Program-made: the position numbers and the translations under genes | NCBI GenBank assembly: GCA_024743095.1 | Contig: JANSXF010000002.1 | Coordinates: 48,399-112,398, forward strand | Source: Flavobacteriaceae bacterium | GTDB taxonomy: Bacteria > Bacteroidota > Bacteroidia > Flavobacteriales > Flavobacteriaceae | Direction of reading: 5' to 3' | Length of the DNA: 64,000 bases | Shown: one piece after another, positions 18,526 through 27,294 of the stretch | How the letters are laid out: each line of letters starts with the position of its first letter | Position numbering within the stretch: the first letter of the stretch is position 1 | The notes under the pieces: model-generated | What the model saw: only the letters and a program-made list of their open reading frames with translations | What the model was told of the DNA's origin: nothing | Database searches by the model: none

Positions 18526-18565
18526 ATGAACAAGAAAAAATAGTGAACAATAAAATGTTTTTGTA

Positions 18566-19564
18566 ATGACTGAATTAGATATTTTCAATAATGCCATTCA
18601 TAATTTAGAGAAGGATATCCCGATTACTTGGGACTGGAAAACCATTGCTCCTAATAAAGACATTGGGATAGATGGAGAATTGGATATAACCCTGAATGAT
18701 AAGAAGGTCTTATTAATGGTAGAGATCAAAAAGGATGTTAAAAATCATCAAATACTCAATATACTTCATTACAACAATGAATTTCAAAACTTTCTATTGG
18801 TTGCCGAAAAGTTATTTCCAAAAGTAAAGGAAGAACTGAGAGAGCATAACGTGAACTATTTAGAGGGCAATGGAAATGTCTATATAAACCATAATGAAGT
18901 ATTCCTATATATTGATACCAATAAGACACTTAAAACTAAAAAAGATAAAGGAAATAGGGCATTTACCAAAACTGGACTTAAGGTCATATTTCATTTTTTA
19001 TTAAATCCCCACTTACTAAATCAGACACAGAGAGATATTGCTGAGCTTACAAATGTAGGCTTGGGAAATATTCCTTTAATTATAAATGGGCTATTGGACA
19101 CCAACTTCATTTTAAAATTGAATAAGAATGAATACGTCATTAATAATTATGAAGAACTCCTCAATAGATGGATTACAGAATTTGAACAAACCTTAAGACA
19201 TACGATTTTTAAGCAACGTTTTAGATTTCAAAATAAAAATCAAGATTGGAAAGAGATACAGTTCAACGAAGGGAAAACCGTGTGGGGAGGTGAACCTGCA
19301 GGGGATATACTCACCAATCATTTACGCCCAGAAAAATTTATAATATACACCATAGAGACTGTAAAAGAACTGATGCTCAACTATAGACTAATCCCAGATG
19401 ATGAAGGAGATGTATGGGCATACGACCTCTTTTGGAACCCCCAATTTAATGAGAATACAGCACCCGCAACATTAGTTTATGCAGAATTGATGATTGGGAA
19501 CGATAAAAGAAGCAAAGAGACTGCAAACATAATTTTCAATGAGCAAATCAAACAAAACCTATAA
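18566..19564 (+). CDS. AbiEi-family antitoxin/transcriptional regulator of a type IV toxin-antitoxin system
   Basis: 332 residues. The N-terminal third has the pattern of the AbiEi_2 family (PF09952, assigned from memory): IDGELDI (residues 35-41), LLMVEIKK (49-56), FLLVAEKL and then NYLEGNGNVYI (97-107). The D...E-x-K spacing resembles a PD-(D/E)xK nuclease fold. A winged-helix segment follows (LNQTQRDIAELTNVGLGNIPLIINGLL, about 151-177), then the family C-terminal part with VWGGEPAGDILT and TLVYAELMIGNDKRSKETANII. It represses the operon and neutralises the toxin. The toxin gene starts inside its last 26 bp, which implies translational coupling. The gene is clearly more A/T-rich than the flanking housekeeping genes, suggesting acquisition by transfer. 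Confidence 0.88.
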   Translation: MTELDIFNNAIHNLEKDIPITWDWKTIAPNKDIGIDGELDITLNDKKVLLMVEIKKDVKNHQILNILHYNNEFQNFLLVAEKLFPKVKEELREHNVNYLEGNGNVYINHNEVFLYIDTNKTLKTKKDKGNRAFTKTGLKVIFHFLLNPHLLNQTQRDIAELTNVGLGNIPLIINGLLDTNFILKLNKNEYVINNYEELLNRWITEFEQTLRHTIFKQRFRFQNKNQDWKEIQFNEGKTVWGGEPAGDILTNHLRPEKFIIYTIETVKELMLNYRLIPDDEGDVWAYDLFWNPQFNENTAPATLVYAELMIGNDKRSKETANIIFNEQIKQNL

Positions 19565-20381
19565 GGAATTAGCAATCCCTTATTTTAAAGAAGTTTTTGA
19601 CATTATCGATGATGTATTGGTAAAACTGAACATACCATATTACCTCATTGGCGCAAGTGCGGTAGCCTTAGAACTATTGAAAGGAGGTATTAAACCGAGT
19701 AGGGGAACAAAAGATATTGATTTTGCAATAATGATAGCTTCCATACAGGAATTTGAAGCTGTGGTTGAAGCACTTCTCAAATATGGATTTAACAAAGTAG
19801 AAGCCCCGTGGACGCTCTATAATGACAAATTCAATATTGCCATTGATCTTTTACCTTTTGGGGAAATTGAGGAAAAGTTTACCATACAATTTAATGAACG
19901 TTATACCGATTTGCACGTTTTAGGTTTTAGCGAAGTGCTACAAGAATCCAGGACCGTACAAATAGAAGAAAAATCTTTAAAGATTCCGTCCCTTCCTGGA
20001 ATGGTGATTCTTAAATTAATCGCCTGGAGTGACAGGCCAGAAGATAGAGATAACGACCTCTACGATATTTTAAGAATTATAGAACATTACTTCGATTTAA
20101 ATTTTGATGAAATAGTAGAACATCATAATGATACTTTTCCGGAAGAAGATGACTTGGATCAATTCAAAATTGCAGCGAGAGTATTAGGGAGAAAAGCAAG
20201 TCATTTTTTAAATATTTCAGAAGCCATTAACGATAGAATTTTAAAAACCATTAACGATAATGTCGCAAATGCCAAAGATTCAGAAATCGCCAAACAATGG
20301 ATAAGAAATAGAGAATGGAATTTAGAATATGCTGTTCAAATTTTGGAAGAATTTAAATTAGGCTTGATTGAAAATAAATAG
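19539..20381 (+). CDS. AbiEii/AbiGii-family nucleotidyltransferase toxin
   Basis: 280 residues. It carries the nucleotidyltransferase core: IGASAVALELL (G38-A-S40) followed by RGTKDIDFAI with the metal-binding D59-x-D61 pair, and the third acidic residue at IAIDLLPFG (D103). The AbiEii motif LPGMVILKLIAWSDRPEDRDNDLYDI (residues 153-178) has K159, W163 and the D-R...D series found in this family. Characterised relatives transfer nucleotides, for example to tRNA ends, and stop growth, which aborts phage infection. All the expected catalytic residues are present, so I read it as intact. Its start overlaps the antitoxin gene by 26 bp, the normal order for AbiE operons (antitoxin first). Confidence 0.88.
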   Translation: MSKSNKTYKELAIPYFKEVFDIIDDVLVKLNIPYYLIGASAVALELLKGGIKPSRGTKDIDFAIMIASIQEFEAVVEALLKYGFNKVEAPWTLYNDKFNIAIDLLPFGEIEEKFTIQFNERYTDLHVLGFSEVLQESRTVQIEEKSLKIPSLPGMVILKLIAWSDRPEDRDNDLYDILRIIEHYFDLNFDEIVEHHNDTFPEEDDLDQFKIAARVLGRKASHFLNISEAINDRILKTINDNVANAKDSEIAKQWIRNREWNLEYAVQILEEFKLGLIENK

Positions 20382-20560
20382 ATAAGAAATAAGAACCATC
20401 TAAACATAAACTAATTCAATCACTTAAAAGGGATATTCAGGAGTAAGCCTGCTTTTTAAAAAATATTAAAGTAAATGCCACTGAACCATATGGGTCAACA
20501 GTAAATAATATCAAATTGTATATCAATATCAAAAATGGCAAAATGTTGTACCCAGTCCAT

Positions 20561-20589
20561 AAAAAAAGGCCTCACATTTCTGTGAAGCC
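20561..20589 (-). terminator. Terminator of the initiator tRNA gene
   Basis: A 9-bp stem with one mismatch (20568-20576 with 20581-20589), a TTTC loop and a run of seven A on the left, which is a U-tract on the minus strand. It begins 13 bp past the tRNA 3' end. Confidence 0.75.
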
Positions 20590-20602
20590 CTGTCTTTACT
20601 AG

Positions 20603-20675
<73 letters not shown>

Positions 20676-20789
20676 ATGTGGACGGCAAATATACAACCCT
20701 TTTTTCATCATTTCCAAACTTAAACCTAATATTCCTTTTTACTTAACGTCTATCCCGCTCAAAATCCATAAATTGGCCGTTTTTACCTT

Positions 20790-22154
20790 ATGAAAGCAAT
20801 CAACGATTTTATATCCTCACTTTTGCCCTACACAGAGTGGCCCATGTTCATTCTTCTTATTGGTGGCGGGTTGTTTTTGGCTTTTTACTCCAAATTTGCA
20901 CCCTTTCGCCATTTTGGTCATGCCATAGCCGTGGTCTCGGGAAAGTACGATGACAAAAATGCAAAAGGAGATGTGAGTTCGTTTCAAGCATTATCGGCAG
21001 CAGTAGCGGCAACGGTAGGATTGGGAAACATATCAGGAGTAGCGATTGCTATTCACGATGGAGGGCCTGGCGTTGTATTCTGGATTTGGATGACCGCACT
21101 CTTGGGTATGGGCATTAAATTTTATTCAGGGAGCTTGGCCATAATGTATAGGGGGGTGGATTCCGAAGGTCATATGCAAGGAGGTCCCATGTTCTATATC
21201 ACCAAGGGAATGGGCAAATGGGCAAAACCCATGGCCATATTTTTTAGTATTTGTGGCTTGTTCGGTTTTTTGGGGGTGTTTACCGCCAATCAATTTACCG
21301 AGGCCTTTATGGGAGTAGTGCAGCCACACGAAACCTTATTTGCTACCAGTGAATATAATTGGAAATTGGGAATAGGCTTTTTTCTGGCTATCATCACATC
21401 CATCGTAATTTTTGGTGGACTGAACAAAATTGCCAAAGTAGCTTCTGCCATTGTACCATTTATGGTGGGAATTTATCTGTTGGCAGTCATTTTTGTGATG
21501 GCTAGTCATGCAGGTGAAGTTTGGCCTGCCCTAAAGATGATTTTGGTCGAAGCTTGGAACTTCGATACCGCCGTAACCGGAGGTTTTTGGGGCCTCGTAA
21601 TCGTAGGGGTCCGTAGGGCCATGTTCTCCAACGAAGCCGGTCTGGGTAGTGCACCTATGTACCACGGGCAATCCCGTAACGATGAACCGGCAAAAGAAGG
21701 ACTCGTTGCCATGTTGGGTCCATTTATCGATACCATTTTAGTGTGTACCTTTACAGCGGTGGTGATTATTTTGAGTGGTGCCTATCTTGAGGATGGGAGT
21801 GGAATTACCATGACAATGTCCGCCTTTGAAACCACCTTGTACGGAATAGGAGATGTGCTCTTGATGGTAATCGTGGCAGCTTTTGCATTATCGACCCTGT
21901 TCACATATTCGTATTATGGTGTGAAAAGCTTGTCGTTTTTAACGAATGCCAAAATCGGAAAGTGGTACAATGTATTTTTTATAGTGATGATTGTTTTCGC
22001 CGCAGTGGCATCCTTGAAATTGGTAAAAAACCTGATTGACCTATCATATGCATTGATGGTCATCCCAAATATGATCGCTGTGTTGTACCTTTCACCAAAG
22101 GTGAACGCAGCATCCAAACAATATTTTGAAAAAAGAAAGAACGGTGGCGCATAA
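20790..22154 (+). CDS. Alanine/glycine:sodium (or proton) symporter, AGCS family
   Basis: 454 residues with about 11 membrane helices. Family signatures include SSFQALSAAVAATVGLGNISGVA (residues 65-87), MYRGVDSEGHMQGGPMFYITKG, and GVRRAMFSNEAGLGSAPMYHGQSRNDEPAKEGL, the segment containing the AGCS motif that lines the substrate site. It imports small neutral amino acids with a cation across the inner membrane. The gene overlaps the following era gene by 11 bp, so the two are probably co-transcribed. Length and all core motifs are normal for the family. Confidence 0.93.
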   Translation: MKAINDFISSLLPYTEWPMFILLIGGGLFLAFYSKFAPFRHFGHAIAVVSGKYDDKNAKGDVSSFQALSAAVAATVGLGNISGVAIAIHDGGPGVVFWIWMTALLGMGIKFYSGSLAIMYRGVDSEGHMQGGPMFYITKGMGKWAKPMAIFFSICGLFGFLGVFTANQFTEAFMGVVQPHETLFATSEYNWKLGIGFFLAIITSIVIFGGLNKIAKVASAIVPFMVGIYLLAVIFVMASHAGEVWPALKMILVEAWNFDTAVTGGFWGLVIVGVRRAMFSNEAGLGSAPMYHGQSRNDEPAKEGLVAMLGPFIDTILVCTFTAVVIILSGAYLEDGSGITMTMSAFETTLYGIGDVLLMVIVAAFALSTLFTYSYYGVKSLSFLTNAKIGKWYNVFFIVMIVFAAVASLKLVKNLIDLSYALMVIPNMIAVLYLSPKVNAASKQYFEKRKNGGA

Positions 22155-23025
22155 AGCAGGATTTGTAAATATTATCGGAAACCCCAATGTGGGCAAGTCC
22201 ACGTTGATGAATGCCTTTGTGGGCGAAAAATTGTCCATTATCACCTCCAAGGCGCAGACCACCCGTCATCGTATTTTGGGCATTGTCAATGGGGATGATT
22301 TCCAAGTGATTTTGTCCGATACCCCTGGTATTATCAAACCGGCCTATGAGCTGCAAACCTCCATGATGGATTTTGTGAAATCCGCTTTCGAGGATGCGGA
22401 TGTGTTGCTCTACATGGTGGAAATAGGGGAGAAAGCGCTCAAAGACGAAAATTTCTTCAAGAAACTACAGAATAGCAAGATTCCAGTATTGCTCCTTCTC
22501 AATAAAATTGATAAATCCGATCAGCAAATATTGGAAGAACAAATGCAGTATTGGCAGGAGCAATTGCCCAGCGCAGAAATTCATCCCATATCCGCTTTGG
22601 AAAACTTTAATGTAACCGAAGTGTTCAACCGTATTTTGGAATTGTTGCCCGAGGCTCCGCCGTATTACCCAAAGGACCAAATGACTGACAAACCGGAGCG
22701 GTTTTTTGTGAACGAGACCATCCGCGAAAAAATCTTGCTTCACTATAAAAAGGAAATCCCTTATTCAGTTGAGGTAGAGACCGAGGAATTTTTAGAAGAT
22801 GAGGACATCATCCGCATCCGTTCGGTAATTATGGTGGAACGCGATACCCAGAAAGGAATCATTATCGGGCACAAGGGCAGTGCCATTAAAAAAGTAGGGG
22901 TGGAAGCCAGAAAGGATCTTGAAAAGTTCTTTGCCAAGCAGGTGCACATCGAACTCTATGTAAAAGTGAACAAAAATTGGAGAAGCAACTCCCAGCAACT
23001 TAGGAGATTTGGGTACAATGGCTAG
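22144..23025 (+). CDS. era: GTPase Era
   Basis: I place the start at the GTG of 22144, giving MAHKAGFVNIIGNPNVGKST, the usual beginning of flavobacterial Era; a TTG 18 bp earlier is possible but would deepen the overlap with the symporter gene. The product has 293 residues. GTPase motifs are GNPNVGKS (G1), the switch I region, DTPG (G3) and NKID (G4). The C-terminal KH domain contains IIGHKGSAIKKVG. Era binds the 3' end of 16S rRNA and checks maturation of the small ribosomal subunit at the membrane. Its stop overlaps by 4 bp the convergent gene at 23022-23537. Confidence 0.96.
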   Translation: MAHKAGFVNIIGNPNVGKSTLMNAFVGEKLSIITSKAQTTRHRILGIVNGDDFQVILSDTPGIIKPAYELQTSMMDFVKSAFEDADVLLYMVEIGEKALKDENFFKKLQNSKIPVLLLLNKIDKSDQQILEEQMQYWQEQLPSAEIHPISALENFNVTEVFNRILELLPEAPPYYPKDQMTDKPERFFVNETIREKILLHYKKEIPYSVEVETEEFLEDEDIIRIRSVIMVERDTQKGIIIGHKGSAIKKVGVEARKDLEKFFAKQVHIELYVKVNKNWRSNSQQLRRFGYNG

Positions 23026-23537
23026 GCATCGCTATTTATTCTTTCAAAAGGCGCAATAGTGTCCCGAACGAATTGTTTCAACTGTTCCATTTGGTCTTTT
23101 CCTTTCGATTTTCCCAACCGGCCAAAAGCGTAAAGTGCGAACCAAATCATCACTAAAAAGAACATGCCCACTAACCAGAAGGTAACATCCTTGCCCAAGG
23201 AATAATTGGAATAGGCAAAAACCCCCATGATAATAAAAAGGGTGCCGATCCCAAAATGGAGGAACATGAAAAAGGTCCAAAGGGTGGGATTGGGGCCAAA
23301 GACGCCACGAATATTGCTGACACCTTCCTCGAATGAAGATAGTTCCAAATGAAGTTGTGGTGTCCAAAAGTTGGTTTCCGCTTTTTTGAACTTGACAAAA
23401 ATATGTTCATCCAGTCTTTTGATCAAAAATGGATATGCGGTGGCACTGTCAAAAATGGATTCCAATTGTTCTAAATTTGCCCTCAAGGAGAGCCGAAAAC
23501 GGGGCCGTAAAACTATCTCGTTGGTCAAGTCGCTCAT
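23022..23537 (-). CDS. Two-helix inner-membrane protein, function unknown
   Basis: 171 residues from the ATG at 23537 (MSDLTNEIVLRPRFRL); an ATG two codons earlier (23543) is also possible. The N-terminal half is soluble and mixed alpha/beta (RPRFRLSLRANLEQLESIFDSA, KRLDEHIFVKFKKAETNFWTPQLHLEL), ending with GVFGPNPTLWTFFMFLHFGIG. There are two membrane helices (about 98-120 and 130-150), then a short charged tail (KSKGKDQMEQLKQFVRDTI). I recall uncharacterised flavobacterial homologues between era and der. It is convergent with era and divergent from der. No catalytic motif is visible. Confidence 0.7.
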   Translation of the reverse strand: MSDLTNEIVLRPRFRLSLRANLEQLESIFDSATAYPFLIKRLDEHIFVKFKKAETNFWTPQLHLELSSFEEGVSNIRGVFGPNPTLWTFFMFLHFGIGTLFIIMGVFAYSNYSLGKDVTFWLVGMFFLVMIWFALYAFGRLGKSKGKDQMEQLKQFVRDTIAPFERINSDA

Positions 23538-23589
23538 AATCATTTGAAAATGATGAAAAAAGGTATCATTTTTTCTTCATAATAAATGG

Positions 23590-23597
23590 TATTTTTG
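23590..23597 (+). promoter_or_regulatory. Candidate -7 box of der
   Basis: TATTTTTG matches TAnnTTTG, 17 bp upstream of the der start codon. The short leader and lack of an obvious -33 TTG leave it uncertain. Confidence 0.35.
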
Positions 23598-23613
23598 CCA
23601 AAAATTAAACCTA

Positions 23614-24915
23614 ATGGGAGCTATTGTAGCCATTGTAGGAAGACCCAATGTTGGGAAGTCCACTTTTTTCAACCGACTTATTCAACGCCGTGAGGCGATT
23701 GTGGATGCCGTAAGTGGTGTAACTCGCGACCGTCATTACGGTAAAAGTGATTGGAACGGCAAGGAGTTTTCTTTGATCGATACAGGTGGTTACGTTTTGG
23801 GCAGCGACGATGTTTTTGAGAAAGAAATCGATAAACAAGTTGAGTTGGCCATTGATGAGGCCGATGCCATCATTTTTATGGTGGATGTGGAGTCCGGCGT
23901 AACCGGAATGGATGAAGATGTGGCCAAGCTCCTTCGCAGGGTGGACAAACCCACGTTTTTGGCCGTAAACAAGGTGGACAATACGCAACGTATGGCCGAT
24001 GCTGTCGAGTTTTATTCCTTGGGATTGGGCGAATATTATACGCTTTCAAGTATCAATGGTAGTGGAACGGGAGAATTATTGGATGCCCTTGTTGAGGTGT
24101 TGCCCGACGAAAAAGAGGAAGAAAGCGAACTCCCCCGTTTTGCGGTAGTGGGAAGGCCCAATGCAGGTAAATCATCCTTCATCAATGCCTTGATAGGTGA
24201 GGATAGATACATTGTGACCGATATTGCCGGTACTACCCGCGATAGTATCGATACCAAATACAATCGTTTTGGATTTGAATTCAATCTGGTGGATACCGCC
24301 GGTATCCGAAGAAAATCCAAAGTGAAGGAAGACTTGGAATTTTACTCCGTTATGCGTTCGGTGAGGGCCATTGAATACTGTGATGTATGTATTGTGATGA
24401 TGGATGCCACCAGGGGTTTTGATGGACAGGTTCAGAATATTTTTTGGCTCGCACAGCGCAACAATAAGGGAATCGTAATCTTGGTGAACAAATGGGACCT
24501 AGTGGAAAAGGAGACCAATAGCGTAAAGGAATACACAAAGGCCATTCACGAAATAATTTCACCATTTGAAGATGTTCCGATTCTTTTTATTTCGGTATTG
24601 AACAAGCAGCGTATCTATAAGGCCATCGAAACCGCGGTGGATGTTTATAAGAACCGCTCCAAGAAAATACCAACACGCAAATTGAACGATATTATGCTTC
24701 CCATCATTGAGAAAACACCGCCGCCGGCAACCAAAGGGAAGTACGTTAAAATAAAGTTTTGTACCCAACTGCCCACTCCATATCCGCAATTTGCCTTTTT
24801 CTGTAACTTGCCCCAATATGTGAAGGACCCTTACAAACGGTTTTTGGAGAACAAAATCAGGGAGAATTTTGATTTTACCGGGGTTCCGATGACTATTTTT
24901 ATGCGGAAGAAGTAA
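23614..24915 (+). CDS. der: Ribosome biogenesis GTPase Der (EngA)
   Basis: 433 residues with two GTPase domains in tandem, the mark of Der. The first has GRPNVGKS (residues 9-16), DTGG and NKVD. The second has [10 protein letters not shown] (about 181-190), the switch [13 protein letters not shown] and NKWD. The C-terminal KH-like domain (from about residue 355) includes [18 protein letters not shown] and ends [15 protein letters not shown]. Der is essential for assembly of the 50S subunit. It lies next to era, an ordinary arrangement in this group, and its stop abuts that of the convergent pbpC. Confidence 0.97.
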   Translation: MGAIVAIVGRPNVGKSTFFNRLIQRREAIVDAVSGVTRDRHYGKSDWNGKEFSLIDTGGYVLGSDDVFEKEIDKQVELAIDEADAIIFMVDVESGVTGMDEDVAKLLRRVDKPTFLAVNKVDNTQRMADAVEFYSLGLGEYYTLSSINGSGTGELLDALVEVLPDEKEEESELPRFAVVGRPNAGKSSFINALIGEDRYIVTDIAGTTRDSIDTKYNRFGFEFNLVDTAGIRRKSKVKEDLEFYSVMRSVRAIEYCDVCIVMMDATRGFDGQVQNIFWLAQRNNKGIVILVNKWDLVEKETNSVKEYTKAIHEIISPFEDVPILFISVLNKQRIYKAIETAVDVYKNRSKKIPTRKLNDIMLPIIEKTPPPATKGKYVKIKFCTQLPTPYPQFAFFCNLPQYVKDPYKRFLENKIRENFDFTGVPMTIFMRKK

Positions 24916-27288
24916 TCATTCGCCCGAAGCGGAACGCACTTCCACGACCTGTTGAATTCGATTGCCTTGATTGTCAACGGCCGTGAGCATATATTCACCA
25001 GCCTCGACGGGTAGAATCAGCTCATGGAAATTCTCTGTCTTGCCAATGAACAGTTCATCCAAATACCAATAAATGATGGCGTTGGATTGTCGGTGTGCCA
25101 GTTTAAGGATAATTTCCGATGTTTTGTTGCCCAAATCCTTCGGGAGGAGCACGGCTTCATTTCTTTTGGGATAGATGAATTCCATCAAATTGTTTTCCAA
25201 TGCAGAACAACCGTCCAAATAGGGGGGCAAAGGCGTATAGTTTGGATAGGAGGAGGCATAATAATATTCCAAAATAGGAGGGAACACCAACCAATTTTTG
25301 GCGACCATATCTTCCAAAGGGTAGCATTCGGAGTTTACCCTATACTGTTCTGAAGCATCCAAAAACACTTGCTGATGATAGGGGCAGGGACCACTTCGTG
25401 TTCCATGTGCGGGCACCCATTGTTTTTTGACTTCATCACAATATACCGAAGCGCGAAAACCACTTTGGGCACAAACCTCCAACTCCACAAGGTCGTCAAA
25501 AGGTTCTTGGAACCAACCGCTTTGTGGAAGCGCATCCAAGACATCAAAAAGAAGTGGAGCTGCAGCGGTGATTCCCGTAAGTCCGGGTCTGCCTTCGCCA
25601 TCGGCATTGCCTGCCCAGACCCCAATGGCATATTTAGGGGTAACCCCAACGGCCCAAGCATCCTTAAAACCAAAACTGGTTCCGGTTTTCCAAGCAATGG
25701 GCTGGGAGGAATCAAAAAACTGCCAATTTTCATCGCCTTCAGGTCGGTTGACCTCATACATCGACTGAAATGTACTGTAAATCGAACCTGCGCCAAAAAC
25801 CAAAGGGTCAAATTGTTCCTTCCCAAAATTTGTGGTCTCGTTTTGTAAATAGGTGGCCTCGGTAAATTCTTGGTCTCGGTAGGTACTGGAATGTGTCAAA
25901 AAGAAATTCAGGCTGGAGGCCATGGAGGCATAGATGGAGGTCACTTCCCATAGGGAACTTTCCGCACCACCTAGAATCAAGGATAGCCCATAATATGAGG
26001 ATGGTCTGTCCAAAGATATCATCTTCATTTTGTGGAGCTTGTTGTAAAACTTTTGAAGCCCATATTCACGCAACAATCGCACAGCGGGTACATTAAGTGA
26101 ACGTGATAAGGCTTTGCTTGCTGGTACGGCGCCGACATGTTTCAAGTCAAAATTTTGGGGGTGGTATCCGTTGATTACGGTAGGTACATCTTCCACTAGA
26201 CTATGGGGCAGCAGTTGACCTTCATCTAAGAGGGAAGCAAATAAAAAAGGTTTTAATGTGCTGCCCGTACTTCTTTTTTTTGTGATGATGTCCACATAAT
26301 TGGCGTGTGACCCATCCGATGGTGAATTGCCTACATAACCAAGCACTTCTCGGGTTTCCACATCGAGCACCAGAATGGCCAGATTATGGATTTCATTGCT
26401 TTGCAATTGTCGATAATGGCGTTCTGCCAAGAGATTTAATCGTTGTTGCAATTGTCGTTTTAGCGAAGTGGTCACACGCTGGCCCGGATGCTCATTTCGG
26501 ATTCGTTCGGTAAGATGCGGCGCCAGATCTGGCAACGGGAAGGGTTTTTGTGGCAGTGGCTCGGCTATCGCCAATTCATAAGTGGTCTTATCAATGATTT
26601 TTTTCTCCCATAATTTTTTCAATAATCGGTTTCGTTTATCCAGAAAGGCCTGTTCGTTCCGTCCAGGAAAAATCAGGGCAGGGGCATTGGGCAAAACCGC
26701 CAATGCCGCGGATTGTCCCCAACTCAGTTCCTGGGCAGGAATTCCAAAATAGCGCCAAGCCGCGGTTTCCAAACCCACTACATTGCCCCCGTAGGGGGTG
26801 TGGGAGGCATAAAGTTTCAAAATTTCTTCTTTGGAGTAACGTAGTTCCAATCGAGTGGCCATAAATACTTCGATAAGTTTCTCCCAGTAGGTCCGACTTT
26901 GGTTTTTTCTGCTCAACCGTACCACTTGCTGTGTGATGGTACTGCCTCCCCTTCGGTTATCTTTGGTAAGATTGTGCCCAATGGCTTTAATGATGGAAAT
27001 TGGGTTAAACCCGGGATGCTGGTAAAAATACTCGTCCTCAAAAAGTAGAACACTCTGCTCGAAGCGTTCGGGAATCGAATCCATCTCAGGAAATCGCCAC
27101 TGCCCATCATCTGCAATCCGTGCTCCAATGAGTGAACCTTCGGAACTGTCCACAACCGTTGATGTTGGATCTTCGAACAGATTTTTGGGTAGGCAAAACA
27201 ACCATAAAATCAAAATGATGAAAAACACACCTAACTTGATTTTATGGTTGATCAGGATTCTTTTTACTGGCGATAAAAATTCACTCAT
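24916..27288 (-). CDS. pbpC: Penicillin-binding protein 1C, bifunctional transglycosylase/transpeptidase
   Basis: 790 residues. There is one membrane anchor at about 17-35 (LGVFFIILILWLFCLP). The glycosyltransferase GT51 domain has EDEYFYQHPGFNP and RRGGSTITQQVVRLSRK (catalytic Glu in EDEYFY). The transpeptidase domain has the serine box STGSTLKPF (S-T-L-K), an SLN motif near SLNVPAVRL and KTGTSFGFKDAW. The BiPBP C-terminal domain follows (about 690-785). It polymerises and cross-links peptidoglycan on the outer face of the inner membrane. Six base pairs separate it from the upstream alpha-2-macroglobulin gene, the classic pbpC-yfhM pairing. Confidence 0.95.
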   Translation of the reverse strand: MSEFLSPVKRILINHKIKLGVFFIILILWLFCLPKNLFEDPTSTVVDSSEGSLIGARIADDGQWRFPEMDSIPERFEQSVLLFEDEYFYQHPGFNPISIIKAIGHNLTKDNRRGGSTITQQVVRLSRKNQSRTYWEKLIEVFMATRLELRYSKEEILKLYASHTPYGGNVVGLETAAWRYFGIPAQELSWGQSAALAVLPNAPALIFPGRNEQAFLDKRNRLLKKLWEKKIIDKTTYELAIAEPLPQKPFPLPDLAPHLTERIRNEHPGQRVTTSLKRQLQQRLNLLAERHYRQLQSNEIHNLAILVLDVETREVLGYVGNSPSDGSHANYVDIITKKRSTGSTLKPFLFASLLDEGQLLPHSLVEDVPTVINGYHPQNFDLKHVGAVPASKALSRSLNVPAVRLLREYGLQKFYNKLHKMKMISLDRPSSYYGLSLILGGAESSLWEVTSIYASMASSLNFFLTHSSTYRDQEFTEATYLQNETTNFGKEQFDPLVFGAGSIYSTFQSMYEVNRPEGDENWQFFDSSQPIAWKTGTSFGFKDAWAVGVTPKYAIGVWAGNADGEGRPGLTGITAAAPLLFDVLDALPQSGWFQEPFDDLVELEVCAQSGFRASVYCDEVKKQWVPAHGTRSGPCPYHQQVFLDASEQYRVNSECYPLEDMVAKNWLVFPPILEYYYASSYPNYTPLPPYLDGCSALENNLMEFIYPKRNEAVLLPKDLGNKTSEIILKLAHRQSNAIIYWYLDELFIGKTENFHELILPVEAGEYMLTAVDNQGNRIQQVVEVRSASGE

Positions 27289-27294
27289 TCAACA

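Larger units (their letters stand above)
17893..18565. other. Intergenic stretch of the island between ssb fragment and abiEi
   Basis: 673 bp. It contains one doubtful small ORF (17949-18155, minus), a stretch from about 18156 to 18460 that is richer in G/C than the abi genes and in which I recognise no protein on either strand, and the promoter/operator region of abiEi (18491-18548). Confidence 0.5.

Noticed and set aside
18279..18543. Two short plus-strand frames upstream of abiEi
   Set aside because: No recognisable motif, they overlap each other and run into the promoter/operator region of abiEi; more likely chance frames in a G/C-richer patch.
22126..22144. TTG start for era at 22126
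   Set aside because: The GTG at 22144 gives the usual MAHKAGF beginning and a smaller overlap with the symporter gene.
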